Assembly: GCA_004293905.1 (NCBI GenBank)
Contig: RDZE01000028.1
Coordinates: forward strand, 1-64,000
Source of the DNA: Cytophagales bacterium
GTDB lineage: Bacteria > Bacteroidota > Bacteroidia > Cytophagales > Microscillaceae
Length of the DNA stretch: 64,000 nt
Direction: 5' to 3'
A program made the position numbers and the translations under genes. Of this stretch, positions 43,856-53,049 are shown in pieces. The stretch's first letter is position 1; each line of letters begins with the position of its first letter. Below the pieces are notes generated by a model, which did no database searches, was not told the DNA's origin, and was given only the letters and a program-made list of their open reading frames with translations.

Positions 43856-46800
43856 ATGAATAAATTGATTAAAAACATTATCGGTTTTTCACTGAAAAAT
43901 CGGTTTTTTGTGTTCTTTGCTACATTAGTAATGATTATTACGGGTGTATATAGTTATTGGAATACTCCTTTGGAAGCCTTCCCAGATGTTACTAATACTC
44001 AAATCATTATTGTTACACAGTGGAACGGTCGTAGTGCGGAGGAAGTTGAGCGTTTTGTAACGATACCAATAGAAGTTGCGATGAATTCTGTGCAAAAAAA
44101 ATCCAATCTAAGGTCTATTTCTATGTTTGGGCTCTCAGTGATTAAAATTATTTTTGATGATGGAGTAGAAGATTTTTTTGCAAGACAACAAGTCAATAAC
44201 CTTCTTCGGAGCGTCAACCTCCCCGAAGGTGTAGAGCCCGATGTACAGCCTCCTTATGGTCCCACAGGTGAAATTTTTAGGTATACATTGCAAAGCCCTA
44301 ATAGAAATACCTCTGACCTATTGGCTATTCAAGATTTTGTCATTGCGCGCCACCTTAAAAGCGTACCCGGAGTAGCTGATATTGTTTCTTTTGGAGGAGC
44401 AAGAAAAGTATTTGAAATCAATATCAACCCTTTGCTGTTAGAAAAATACGACCTCACTCCTTTGGAAGTATACCAAGCAGTGGAAAAAAGCAATGTCAAT
44501 GTAGGGGGCGACGTGATAGAGCGCAACGGGCAGGCTTTTGTAGTACGCGGTATAGGTTTATTGAGCAAAATTAAAGACATCGAAAACATAATTGTCAAGA
44601 CGGTCAAAGATGTACCCATTACGGTTCGAAATGTAGCCACAGTCAAAGAGGGAAGTGTACCAAGAGTAGGGCAAGTAGGACTTGATGCAAATGATGATGT
44701 GGTAGAGGGAATTATCGTACAAAGAAAAGGCGAAAATCCTGCTGAGGTTTTGAAACGTGTAAAAGCGAAAATAGAAGAGCTAAACACTAAAATATTGCCT
44801 GCTGATATTAAAATGGTAACTTTCTATGACCGCGACAAACTCATGGAATATTGTCAAGAAACCGTTTTGGAGAACTTAGCCGAAGGAATAATATTTGTTA
44901 CAGTGATTGTATTACTGTTTATGGCAGATTGGCGTACTACCCTCATTGTAGGGCTCATTATTCCACTTTCGCTGTTATTTGCATTTATGTGTTTGCGTTT
45001 TATGGGAATGTCTGCCAATTTACTTTCTATGGGGGCTATTGATTTTGGCATCATCATAGATGGGGCAGTAGTTATGGTCGAGGGGTTGTTTGTAGTTTTG
45101 GCACATAAAGCACACGACGTAGGAATGTTGCCTTACAACAGAATGTCAAAGTTGGGCTTAGTAAAAAAAACAAGTATAGAAATGGGAAAAGCCATTTTCT
45201 TTGCCAAACTCATCATTATTACGAGTTTAATCCCAATCTTTTCTTTCCAAAAAGTAGAGGGTAAAATGTTCTCTCCTTTGGCTTATACTTTGGGCTTTGC
45301 ACTTTTGGGCGCATTGATTTACACACTCACCTTAGTACCTGTATTAGCCAGTATTCTATTGAATAAGAATGTAAAAGAAAGAAACAACCCATTGGTCAAT
45401 TTCTTTGATAAAGCCGTATCAGGCGGTTTTCATCTTACCTACCGCTTCAAAAGAATAAGCATACTGGCTTCTTTCAGCATAATGGCTGTCAGTATTTACT
45501 CTTTTGTCTGGTTAGGCTCAGAGTTTTTGCCCACACTCAACGAAGGAGCACTATGGGTAGAGGCTAAACTACCCATGAGCACTTCTTTGCAAGAAACCGT
45601 AAAAATGGTAAGTACTTTTAGGAAAGAACTCAATAGTTTTGAGGAAGTAGAGTCAGTATTATCGCAAGTAGGACGCTCTAATGATGGTACAGACCCTTCT
45701 GGCTTTTTCTATGTGCAAGCACAAGTAAACCTAAAACCTCGTGATGAATGGACAAGCGGACGGAGCTATGAGGAACTTATAGAAGAAATGGACAAAAGAC
45801 TCCGACAATACCCTGGAATTGTGTACAATTATTCGCAACCCATTATTGACAATGTAGCCGAAGCCGTAGCAGGTATCAATGCTTCCTTAGCAGTAAAAAT
45901 ATTTGGCAATGACTTAAATGAACTCAATGCAAAGGCAGATGAAGTTGCTAAAATTTTACGCACCATACAAGGTATCAAAGATTTAGGAATACTACGCAAC
46001 GTTGGACAACCCGAATTAAGTATTGTGCTCGACCAAGAGAAAATGGCAAGGTATGGCATCACCGTTGCTGATGCAGAAGCAGTCATAGAAATGGCAATAG
46101 GGGGCAAAACGGCTACCTACTTCTATGAACAAGAAAAGAAATTCGATGTACGTTTACGCTATCAAGAAGAATTTAGGAAAACCGAAGAAGCAATCCAAAA
46201 CCTCAAAGTACCAAGTATTAAAGGTAATTTAGTACCACTCAAAGAAATCGCCATCATTGAGAAAAATACAGGAGGAGCTTTTATTTATCGCGATTATAAT
46301 TCAAGATACATCGCCATTAAATTCTCCATTCGTGAGCGCGATTTAGGAAGCACCATAGCTGAGGCTCAAGCAAAAGTAAATGCACAAGTGAAGTTAGCCA
46401 AAGGCTATCGTATAGAGTGGGCAGGCGAGTTCGAAAATCAGGTACGAGCCACTAATCGTTTATTACAAGTCGTTCCGCTATGTTTAGTAGGTATTTTCGT
46501 ATTGTTATTTACTGCTTTTGGCAATGTGAAAGATGCTGGCTTGGTGCTGTTCAATGTACCATTTGCCATCATGGGCGGCATTTTGGCACTCCATGCCACA
46601 GGCACTATCTTTAGCATTTCAGCAGGCATAGGTTTCATTGCACTCTTTGGTGTTTGTATCCAAAATGGGGTTATTCTCATTTCCGTATTCAAGAAAAATT
46701 TAGCCTCAGGGCTTCCCTTAGAAGAAAGCCTAAAACAAGGGGTAAAAGAACGCACCCGTGCCGTAGTAATGACCGCAATGATGGCAGCCATTGGATTGCT

Positions 46801-46999
46801 TCCTGCGGCTACTGCCACAGGCATAGGCTCCGAAACACAAAAACCTTTAGCCATTGTCGTCATCGGTGGAATGATAAGTGCTACACTACTCACTTTGCTC
46901 ATTTTCCCTCTCATTTTCGAATGGGGCTACCAAAATGACCATAAAAAGAAAAAGAAAACTAAAAAAGATGATAACTATTTCGAAGATTTCGAAAACTAA
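43856..46999 (+). CDS. czcA: heavy-metal RND efflux pump, CzcA type
   Basis: 1047-residue inner-membrane proton-driven metal exporter. It has 12 transmembrane helices and two large periplasmic loops. In helix 4 the sequence DFGIIIDGAVVMVEG (396-410) matches the CzcA signature DFGx3DGAx3VEN with Asp396, Asp402 and Glu409; CusA copper/silver pumps lack the first Asp. This points to divalent metals such as Co, Zn or Cd, though specificity cannot be proven. ATG 43856 is preferred to a TTG at 43844. Part of czcCBA, followed by an outer-membrane barrel gene. Confidence 0.92.
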   Translation: MNKLIKNIIGFSLKNRFFVFFATLVMIITGVYSYWNTPLEAFPDVTNTQIIIVTQWNGRSAEEVERFVTIPIEVAMNSVQKKSNLRSISMFGLSVIKIIFDDGVEDFFARQQVNNLLRSVNLPEGVEPDVQPPYGPTGEIFRYTLQSPNRNTSDLLAIQDFVIARHLKSVPGVADIVSFGGARKVFEININPLLLEKYDLTPLEVYQAVEKSNVNVGGDVIERNGQAFVVRGIGLLSKIKDIENIIVKTVKDVPITVRNVATVKEGSVPRVGQVGLDANDDVVEGIIVQRKGENPAEVLKRVKAKIEELNTKILPADIKMVTFYDRDKLMEYCQETVLENLAEGIIFVTVIVLLFMADWRTTLIVGLIIPLSLLFAFMCLRFMGMSANLLSMGAIDFGIIIDGAVVMVEGLFVVLAHKAHDVGMLPYNRMSKLGLVKKTSIEMGKAIFFAKLIIITSLIPIFSFQKVEGKMFSPLAYTLGFALLGALIYTLTLVPVLASILLNKNVKERNNPLVNFFDKAVSGGFHLTYRFKRISILASFSIMAVSIYSFVWLGSEFLPTLNEGALWVEAKLPMSTSLQETVKMVSTFRKELNSFEEVESVLSQVGRSNDGTDPSGFFYVQAQVNLKPRDEWTSGRSYEELIEEMDKRLRQYPGIVYNYSQPIIDNVAEAVAGINASLAVKIFGNDLNELNAKADEVAKILRTIQGIKDLGILRNVGQPELSIVLDQEKMARYGITVADAEAVIEMAIGGKTATYFYEQEKKFDVRLRYQEEFRKTEEAIQNLKVPSIKGNLVPLKEIAIIEKNTGGAFIYRDYNSRYIAIKFSIRERDLGSTIAEAQAKVNAQVKLAKGYRIEWAGEFENQVRATNRLLQVVPLCLVGIFVLLFTAFGNVKDAGLVLFNVPFAIMGGILALHATGTIFSISAGIGFIALFGVCIQNGVILISVFKKNLASGLPLEESLKQGVKERTRAVVMTAMMAAIGLLPAATATGIGSETQKPLAIVVIGGMISATLLTLLIFPLIFEWGYQNDHKKKKKTKKDDNYFEDFEN

Positions 47000-47014
47000 A
47001 CTAAAATATATACC

Positions 47015-47737
47015 ATGAAAAATATATTATTATTGGGTATTTTCTCCTTATTATTTTGGGGAAATATTCACGCACAAAACTTTCCTTTTGATACCGCACA
47101 AAGTAATAATAAAAGTATTTATGATAAAAAAATACTGATAGGGTTGCAATTCAATCAATCATTTACAAGCCTCAATATAGGCGAGCAACCTCGCGCTTAT
47201 TTCTTCAAGCCAAGCATAGGCATAGGGCTACGGCTGAACTATTATTTTGCAAAAAAATGGGGATTAGCCATCGGAATTGACTACCAACAAAGAGGTACAG
47301 GGGTCAAAAACCCAGATTTTGAAGGCGGTTTAGGAAATCCAGATTCTACTAATCGCGAAAGATTACGATTCAACTGCTTAGAAATACCCATTCATCTGCT
47401 TTATCGCTCTGCTAGTCCTATTTTCAAAAATCAAAATATGAGATGGAGTCTTTTTGTAGGCATAGCACCGAGTTATAATCTACAAGCCAGCGATGTATTT
47501 CACAGTATTGAAGATGGCTTCCATCAAGTAGTTTATGTTACTGACTTATATGCTCGTTTTGATGCCATTGCACAAATGGGCATAGGTTTAGAATTTCAGG
47601 CAGGATATGGCACGCTGTTTCAGTTGCATTTGATAGGCAATTTAGGTCTTCTCAATGTGTACAACAGTGAAATCACTTTTGGAAAATACTCTGCCCGAAA
47701 CAGTGCTTTTGGCTTAAGATTGGGCTTTATGTTTTAA
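47015..47737 (+). CDS. outer-membrane beta-barrel protein (porin-family, PorT-like) in czc operon
   Basis: 240 residues with a signal peptide (LLLGIFSLLFWGNIHAQ) and a beta-barrel pattern of amphipathic strands ending in a terminal aromatic strand (FGLRLGFMF). It resembles the small Bacteroidota 'outer membrane beta-barrel' or PorT-like proteins. The start is 15 bases after czcA, so it is co-transcribed with the metal pump. A passive metal or regulatory role is conjecture. Terminator follows. Confidence 0.72.
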   Translation: MKNILLLGIFSLLFWGNIHAQNFPFDTAQSNNKSIYDKKILIGLQFNQSFTSLNIGEQPRAYFFKPSIGIGLRLNYYFAKKWGLAIGIDYQQRGTGVKNPDFEGGLGNPDSTNRERLRFNCLEIPIHLLYRSASPIFKNQNMRWSLFVGIAPSYNLQASDVFHSIEDGFHQVVYVTDLYARFDAIAQMGIGLEFQAGYGTLFQLHLIGNLGLLNVYNSEITFGKYSARNSAFGLRLGFMF

Positions 47738-47765
47738 ATTATAGCAAAATTAAAAAAACAAAATT

Positions 47766-47807
47766 AAGCACCTTGTAGCAGACTTCATACTCTGCAAGGT
47801 GCTTTTT
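47766..47807 (+). terminator. intrinsic terminator after the czc operon
   Basis: AAGCACCTTG and GCAGA pair with TCTGCAAGGTGCTT, with a 3-base bulge, followed by Ts. Confidence 0.8.
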
Positions 47808-47818
47808 TATGAGTTGGA

Positions 47819-47848
47819 TTTGTGTTTCTAAAAAAAATCGTAATTTTG
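47819..47848 (+). promoter_or_regulatory. promoter of the HtrA gene
   Basis: TTTG (47819-47822) and TAATTTTG (47841-47848) are separated by 18 bases, 31 bases before the htrA ATG. Confidence 0.65.
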
Positions 47849-47878
47849 TGAAACTAAACCACATAATACAAATTCTGT

Positions 47879-49321
47879 ATGATGAAAAATATAAAACTTT
47901 GGATACCTACTTTTCTACTAAGTTTTACGGCAGGTATTTTAGGAGCTATGGCTTGGCAATGGGGACAAATGAGCTTCTTATCTACACAACAAAACCCTCA
48001 GTTTCTACCCGAATACAAGCAATATGCACGCAGTACAAGTCAAACAGCCGCATTGGGCACTAATAGCGACTTTGTAAAAGCCTCTGCCCTTAGTACGCGC
48101 AGCGTGGTATACATCAAAACCGTTTCAGAACAACGCACCTATGATATATTTGAGTATTATTTTGGTGGCGGCGGAAGCGGCAAAACATTAGGGTCTGGTT
48201 CTGGGGTAATTATGACTGCTGATGGCTATATCGTAACGAACTACCACGTAATAGAAGATGCCGAACAAATAGAAGTAGTGCACGAAAAACGCACTTATGC
48301 AGCCAAAGTAGTAGGCACTGACCCCTCCTCCGATTTAGCCATCTTGAAAATAGAAGGAAAAGGGCTGCCTATGATCAAACTTGGCACCTCGCGCGATTTG
48401 CAAGTAGGCGAATGGGTAATTGCAGTGGGCAACCCTTTTAACCTCGAATCTACGGTTACGGCGGGTATTGTGAGTGCAAAAGGCAGAAGCATTAATCTTT
48501 TAGGTGGTAAATTTCCCTTAGAATCTTTTATTCAGACTGATGCCGCTATCAACCCAGGCAACTCAGGTGGGGCACTCGTAAATATGAATGGCGAATTAGT
48601 GGGTATCAATACAGCTATCCTTTCGCGTACAGGTTACTACACAGGTTATGGCTTTGCAGTACCCGTAGACATTGTAGCCAAAGTAGTCAATGATTTGATT
48701 CAATATGGCAATGTGCAAAAGGCTTTTATGGGCACAGAAGTAGAAGACCTCAACTCTACCTTAGAGAAAAAATACAACTTACAGATGAATAGTTTGCAGG
48801 GGGCAGTAGTAACCATTTTGCAGTCTAATGGCGCAGGTGCAAAAGCAGGATTACAAGTTGGAGATGTAATAGTACGTATCAACAACGATACTGTTAATAG
48901 TAAGAGTAATTTCGAAGAACAACTAAGCTACTACAGACCCGGCGATAAAATCAAGGTGGGTTTTCTACGCAATGGCAACTTTTCAGAAGTAAGCGTAACG
49001 CTCGAAAATATCAATGGTTCTATGGACATAGTGAAAGACGAAACCGTTACTATTCCCTCCTTAGGGGCTTCTTTTGAAGTACTTTCACAGATAGAAAAAG
49101 AACGATTGGGCGTAAAAAGTGGCGTTCGATTGGTAAAACTATGGAATGGGCTCATTTCAAGGCTGGGCTTAGAACCGGGTTTTATCATCACGGCTATCAA
49201 TGGACAACCCGTAACAACGCCCCAAGATGTAGAAACATTGATTAACAAAACAAGAGGAAAATTAATTATAGAAGGAATCAACAAAAACGGAGCAAAAGGA
49301 TATTACCAGTTTTATTATTAG
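47879..49321 (+). CDS. htrA: HtrA/DegP-family periplasmic serine protease
   Basis: 480 residues with an N-terminal membrane anchor or uncleaved signal (LWIPTFLLSFTAGILGAMAW). The trypsin-like domain carries His123 (NYHVIEDA), Asp152 (SSDLAILK) and Ser229 (NPGNSGGAL), the full catalytic triad. Two PDZ domains follow (about 285-375 and 400-470). It degrades misfolded envelope proteins or acts as a chaperone. The TPR lipoprotein gene starts 7 bases later, and an FKBP isomerase is nearby, suggesting an envelope-folding module. Confidence 0.93.
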   Translation: MMKNIKLWIPTFLLSFTAGILGAMAWQWGQMSFLSTQQNPQFLPEYKQYARSTSQTAALGTNSDFVKASALSTRSVVYIKTVSEQRTYDIFEYYFGGGGSGKTLGSGSGVIMTADGYIVTNYHVIEDAEQIEVVHEKRTYAAKVVGTDPSSDLAILKIEGKGLPMIKLGTSRDLQVGEWVIAVGNPFNLESTVTAGIVSAKGRSINLLGGKFPLESFIQTDAAINPGNSGGALVNMNGELVGINTAILSRTGYYTGYGFAVPVDIVAKVVNDLIQYGNVQKAFMGTEVEDLNSTLEKKYNLQMNSLQGAVVTILQSNGAGAKAGLQVGDVIVRINNDTVNSKSNFEEQLSYYRPGDKIKVGFLRNGNFSEVSVTLENINGSMDIVKDETVTIPSLGASFEVLSQIEKERLGVKSGVRLVKLWNGLISRLGLEPGFIITAINGQPVTTPQDVETLINKTRGKLIIEGINKNGAKGYYQFYY

Positions 49322-49328
49322 ATTGAAC

Positions 49329-50273
49329 ATGAACAAAAAATATACATGGGCAGTGAGATTTTATACCGCAATGGTATTGTTTTCAGCTTGTACCAGCCCA
49401 CAAGACCGCGCCGAACGCCTTTTTCAAAGAGGCAACGAAGCCATCGGCGATAAAAATTATCCATTGGCATTGCACTACTTCGAGCAAGTAGTCAGTTTAG
49501 ACAGTACTCGTGCAGATGCTTACAACAATCAAGGAGTAGTGCATGCTTCTATGGGAAACCACCAAAAAGCCATTGTACAATACCAAAAAGCACTCAAAAT
49601 AGACAAAAAATTCTTCGATGCTTACTTCAATCGTGCCAACTCGCACTATGAAACCGCACAATACCCAAAAGCCATAGAAGACCTCAACCAAGCCATAGCC
49701 CTCTACCCCGATTCTGCCTACTTTAGTCATTTTGCACGCGCACGCGCCTATTTAGCCCTGCAAAACTACGCCAAAGCCTACGAAGACATTGAAATTTATA
49801 TCAAACGGAAAACCATCAGCCCCATAGGGTACGAAATTGGGGGCTTTTTGCAATACAAAATGAAAAACTATGAAAAAGCCACCACGCTCCTACAAAAAGC
49901 CATCGAAATCAATCCCAAACAAGACCTTTCCTACGCCAACTTAGGGCTCATTGCTTTAGCAAAAAAACAATACACCCAAGCCCAAAAATACATAGACAAA
50001 GCCCTTGAAATCAATAGCTTAGAACCTTATAGTCTGAATGCGGCTGCCTTACTCTACCTCTACCAAACACAACCACAAAAGGCAATGCCCTTTCTTGAAA
50101 AATCAGTAAAAATAGACAGCACACTCCTCGAAACCCGACAAATAAAAGCCTTACTTCTATGGCAAAATAAAAAAACAAAAGAAGCCCAATCGCTCATCAA
50201 TAATCTACAGAAAGAAGGGAAAAAACTCGAAATTTGGGAAAATTTTATGCAAAGCTATAGTAACGCCCCCTAA
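49329..50273 (+). CDS. TPR-repeat lipoprotein
   Basis: 314 residues. The lipobox LFSAC near residue 22 indicates lipidation. About seven tetratricopeptide repeats follow (for example ADAYNNQGVVHASMGNHQKA and AYFNRANSHYETAQYPKA). It begins 7 bases after htrA and is co-transcribed, which suggests an adaptor for envelope quality control. ATG 49329 is used over a TTG at 49323. Confidence 0.87.
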   Translation: MNKKYTWAVRFYTAMVLFSACTSPQDRAERLFQRGNEAIGDKNYPLALHYFEQVVSLDSTRADAYNNQGVVHASMGNHQKAIVQYQKALKIDKKFFDAYFNRANSHYETAQYPKAIEDLNQAIALYPDSAYFSHFARARAYLALQNYAKAYEDIEIYIKRKTISPIGYEIGGFLQYKMKNYEKATTLLQKAIEINPKQDLSYANLGLIALAKKQYTQAQKYIDKALEINSLEPYSLNAAALLYLYQTQPQKAMPFLEKSVKIDSTLLETRQIKALLLWQNKKTKEAQSLINNLQKEGKKLEIWENFMQSYSNAP

Positions 50274-50316
50274 TAATGCACGTATACTCCTAATGCAGTA
50301 TAAAACCGATTGAACC

Positions 50317-50940
50317 ATGAAAAAAATTCTTCTTACCTTCATCATTTTCAGTATCTACCAATACAATGGCTTTGCACAAGGTGTGAGCGATTATCGCACT
50401 TATCACCTCGAAGGACGCGATAAAATAGGACAAGGCGATTTCGAAGGGGCTATTGCTTCTTATGATGCCTCTATCAAAAAAATGCCCTACTACCCTGCCG
50501 TCTATTTAGACCGCGCCGATGCAAAAAGTGCCATCAAAGACTATCAAGGGGCTATTTTAGACTACTCTCATGTGATAGAAAAACAAGATTTTAATTACAA
50601 AGCCTTTCGCGGAAGAGGCATTGTCTATTATCAAATGCAACAATTTCAAAAAGCCAAACAAGATTTTGAAGCCTGCCTTAAACTTTCGCCCGAAGACAAA
50701 GAAGCCAAAAAATACCTTGCTTTTATCAACGAAGAATTGGCATTACAAGCGCAACAAGCGCAAATGGAACGCTCGAAATACGAAGCACAACAACGCGCTT
50801 GGCAAGAACGCCGCGAATACGAGCAACGTGTCATCAGAAACGTAATTGTTTGGGGGGTATTAGTGCCTACTGTCATCTGGCGTGTTTGTATCGGAAGACC
50901 TCATTACTACTACCACTATCATTACAGCTATTCGCGATAA
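50317..50940 (+). CDS. exported TPR protein with aromatic/His C-terminus
   Basis: 207 residues with a signal peptide (ILLTFIIFSIYQYNGFAQ), about three TPRs (residues 25-125), a Gln/Arg/Glu-rich helix, a probable transmembrane helix near residues 175-190 (VIVWGVLVPTVIWRVC) and a short tail rich in His and Tyr. The last residues (RPHYYYHYHYSYSR) are unusual. It lies 43 bases after the TPR lipoprotein and 68 bases before the FKBP gene. The function is unknown. Confidence 0.78.
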   Translation: MKKILLTFIIFSIYQYNGFAQGVSDYRTYHLEGRDKIGQGDFEGAIASYDASIKKMPYYPAVYLDRADAKSAIKDYQGAILDYSHVIEKQDFNYKAFRGRGIVYYQMQQFQKAKQDFEACLKLSPEDKEAKKYLAFINEELALQAQQAQMERSKYEAQQRAWQERREYEQRVIRNVIVWGVLVPTVIWRVCIGRPHYYYHYHYSYSR

Positions 50941-50947
50941 AACGAAA

Positions 50948-50978
50948 TTTGTGCTTAGTACAAAAATAACTATCTTTG
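50948..50978 (+). promoter_or_regulatory. consensus promoter of the FKBP gene
   Basis: TTTG (50948-50951) and TATCTTTG (50971-50978) are separated by exactly 19 bases, 30 bases before the FKBP ATG. Confidence 0.82.
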
Positions 50979-51008
50979 CACTCCATTTATCTATTCTGAA
51001 AACAAAAA

Positions 51009-51881
51009 ATGAAAAAAACAACTTTAACAATAATACTCATCGCATTTTTTGCTAATTTACAAGCACAACAACGTATCAATTTAGCAAGTGGTATCAGTTA
51101 TATTCTTTTTGCAGCCAAAGAAAAAGGAAAAAAAGTAGAAACAGGCGATATACTCTCACTTTCGGTAGTAGTCAAAAACCACAAAGATTCTGTTTTGCAA
51201 AGTAGTTATGATGCAGGTTTTGCTTACGAAGTAACCACACAACCCCCTCAATTTGCAGGCGACCCCAGCGAAGTACTCTATCAAATGCAGGCAGGCGACA
51301 GTGTCATCACTTTCATACCCATCGAAATGCTCATCAAAGGTATGGGACAAGACCCGAACGACCCCAATTCATATCCTGTTTATGCACCTAAGGGAACAGA
51401 ACTTAAATATTTAATGAAAATTCACTCTATCAAAGATGCAAAAACAGCCGAAGCTGAAAAAGAAAATGCCATAGGCGCAATGAAAAAAGAACAAGAAGAA
51501 ACAATCCAAAAATACCTCAAAAACAATAATCTGCAAAGTGTGGCACTTCCCTCAGGTTTGCATGTTATTATTACTAAAAATGCCCCCGAAGGCAGAAAAG
51601 CACAAGCCAACGATATGGTAGCGGTGCATTACAAAGGCTATCTACTCAATGGCGAAGTATTTGATGAATCTTACCAAAGAGGAGAACCGATAGAGTTCAC
51701 CTTAGGCGTAGGGCAAGTAATTACGGGTTGGGACGAGGGCATCGGTCAAATGCGCATAGGCGAAAAAGCCAAACTCATTATCCCTTCTTATTTGGGCTAT
51801 GGCGAAAAAGGCGCGGGCGGCGTAATTCCTCCTAATGCCATTCTTGTATTCGATGTAGAATTGATGAATATTAGAGAATAA
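51009..51881 (+). CDS. periplasmic FKBP-type peptidyl-prolyl isomerase
   Basis: 290 residues. A signal peptide (TTLTIILIAFFANLQAQ) is followed by a degenerate N-terminal FKBP-like domain (about 25-140), a Glu/Lys-rich linker, and a canonical FKBP domain (about 195-290) with NDMVAVHYKGYLLNGEVFDES, FTLGVGQVITGWDEGIGQM and YLGYGEKGAGGVIPPNAILVFDVELM. The latter has the Asp, Trp and Tyr active-site residues. Together with HtrA it would assist folding in the envelope. trmB starts 19 bases later. Confidence 0.93.
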   Translation: MKKTTLTIILIAFFANLQAQQRINLASGISYILFAAKEKGKKVETGDILSLSVVVKNHKDSVLQSSYDAGFAYEVTTQPPQFAGDPSEVLYQMQAGDSVITFIPIEMLIKGMGQDPNDPNSYPVYAPKGTELKYLMKIHSIKDAKTAEAEKENAIGAMKKEQEETIQKYLKNNNLQSVALPSGLHVIITKNAPEGRKAQANDMVAVHYKGYLLNGEVFDESYQRGEPIEFTLGVGQVITGWDEGIGQMRIGEKAKLIIPSYLGYGEKGAGGVIPPNAILVFDVELMNIRE

Positions 51882-51900
51882 AGAGCATCACTAAGTCGCT

Positions 51901-52599
51901 ATGGGACGAAAAAAACTAATTCGCTTTGCCGAAAACAAAGACGAACCTCTAATGTTGCAAGCCGAAAAACCTTTGTACCACCAAATCAAAGGCAAATGGA
52001 ATGAACTTTTTTTCCAAGAGTCCAAACCTTTGGTGGTAGAGTTGGCTTGTGGCAGAGGAGAGTACAGCGTAGGCTTAGCCGAAAAATACAAAGAAAAAAA
52101 CTTTATAGGTGTAGACATCAAAGGCGACCGAATGTGGAAAGGTTGCCAAGCCGCACGCGACAAAGGACTTACCAACGTAGGATTTTTACGCACTATGATA
52201 CAAAACATAGAGCAGTTTTTTGCCCCCGAAGAACTTAGCGAAATATGGATTACTTTCCCTGACCCAAGACCCAAAAAAAATGATGCACGCCGAAGACTTA
52301 CACACCCACGTTTTCAGGAAATGTACCGAAAATTAGTAAGTACCCAAAACCTAATACATCTAAAAACCGATAATTTGGGGCTTTTTGAATATACTTTAGA
52401 AGTATTACAACAACAACCCATTCAAAACCTGCGATACACTTACGACCTCTCACAGTCTGAAATGTTGCATTGGCACGAAGGCATACAAACACGCTACGAA
52501 AAAATATTTTCTGCCAAAGGCTTCAAAATCAATTATTTGCAATATAGTTTTCAGAAAGACTCAAGCGACTCGTTTCCTGCTCCACTACTTTCTGAATGA
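51901..52599 (+). CDS. trmB: tRNA (guanosine-46-N7)-methyltransferase
   Basis: Methylates G46 in tRNA using SAM. The 232-residue protein has SAM motif I (VVELACGRGEYSVGLA), the GVDIKGDRMWKG motif and the ITFPDPRPKK signature followed by HPRF. The 3' end overlaps the convergent marR gene by 71 bases. It follows the FKBP gene by 19 bases. Confidence 0.94.
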   Translation: MGRKKLIRFAENKDEPLMLQAEKPLYHQIKGKWNELFFQESKPLVVELACGRGEYSVGLAEKYKEKNFIGVDIKGDRMWKGCQAARDKGLTNVGFLRTMIQNIEQFFAPEELSEIWITFPDPRPKKNDARRRLTHPRFQEMYRKLVSTQNLIHLKTDNLGLFEYTLEVLQQQPIQNLRYTYDLSQSEMLHWHEGIQTRYEKIFSAKGFKINYLQYSFQKDSSDSFPAPLLSE

Positions 52600-52999
52600 T
52601 TTGCATGGTTTCGAAAAAATTTTTGAGTTGCTCATCGCTTAGGTTTTCTTTCACCATTTGGTTAAATCTCTTGATTACCTTCTTAGAAAACTCTCTGCCT
52701 TCCAAACCTTTTTCTGTCAAAAATATACGAAAAAAGCGTTTGTCTTTCTCATCTTGCACCCTATAAATATAGCCTTCTTGCTCCATGTTTTTCAGTGTTC
52801 GGGTAATGCTCCTCGATTCTAAGCCCAACAAAGGTGCTATTTTGGTCGCAGGTGTGCCATTTTCTGCATCTATATTAATCAAGATATAACCTACCGAAGC
52901 AGTAGAATCATGTTTGGCAGACTCGGCATTATACATACGAGCTATTGCGTGCCAAGCAGCTTTTATTTGATAATCTACGGATTCTTCTCTTTTTTTCAT
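52529..52999 (-). CDS. MarR family transcriptional regulator
   Basis: 156 residues with a winged helix-turn-helix core (about 45-115; TPATKIAPLLGLESRSITRTLKNMEQEGYIYR in pieces, with DKRFFRIFLTEKG wing). Members repress stress or efflux genes, releasing on ligand binding. Its 3' end overlaps trmB by 71 bases in the convergent orientation. It has its own promoter box at 53015-53022. The upstream minus-strand genes (SDR and others) end 50 bases before it. Confidence 0.88.
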   Translation of the reverse strand: MKKREESVDYQIKAAWHAIARMYNAESAKHDSTASVGYILINIDAENGTPATKIAPLLGLESRSITRTLKNMEQEGYIYRVQDEKDKRFFRIFLTEKGLEGREFSKKVIKRFNQMVKENLSDEQLKNFFETMQIIQKVVEQETSRLSLSENYIANN

Positions 53000-53014
53000 G
53001 TGTTAAATTTTGTG

Positions 53015-53022
53015 CAAAGTTA
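53015..53022 (-). promoter_or_regulatory. -7 box of the marR gene
   Basis: Minus-strand TAACTTTG fits TAnnTTTG; a CTTG, one base off TTTG, lies 20 bases upstream. The ATG is 15 bases downstream. Confidence 0.5.
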
Positions 53023-53049
53023 GCTGTTTTTTAAGAGCTTTACAAGCCC

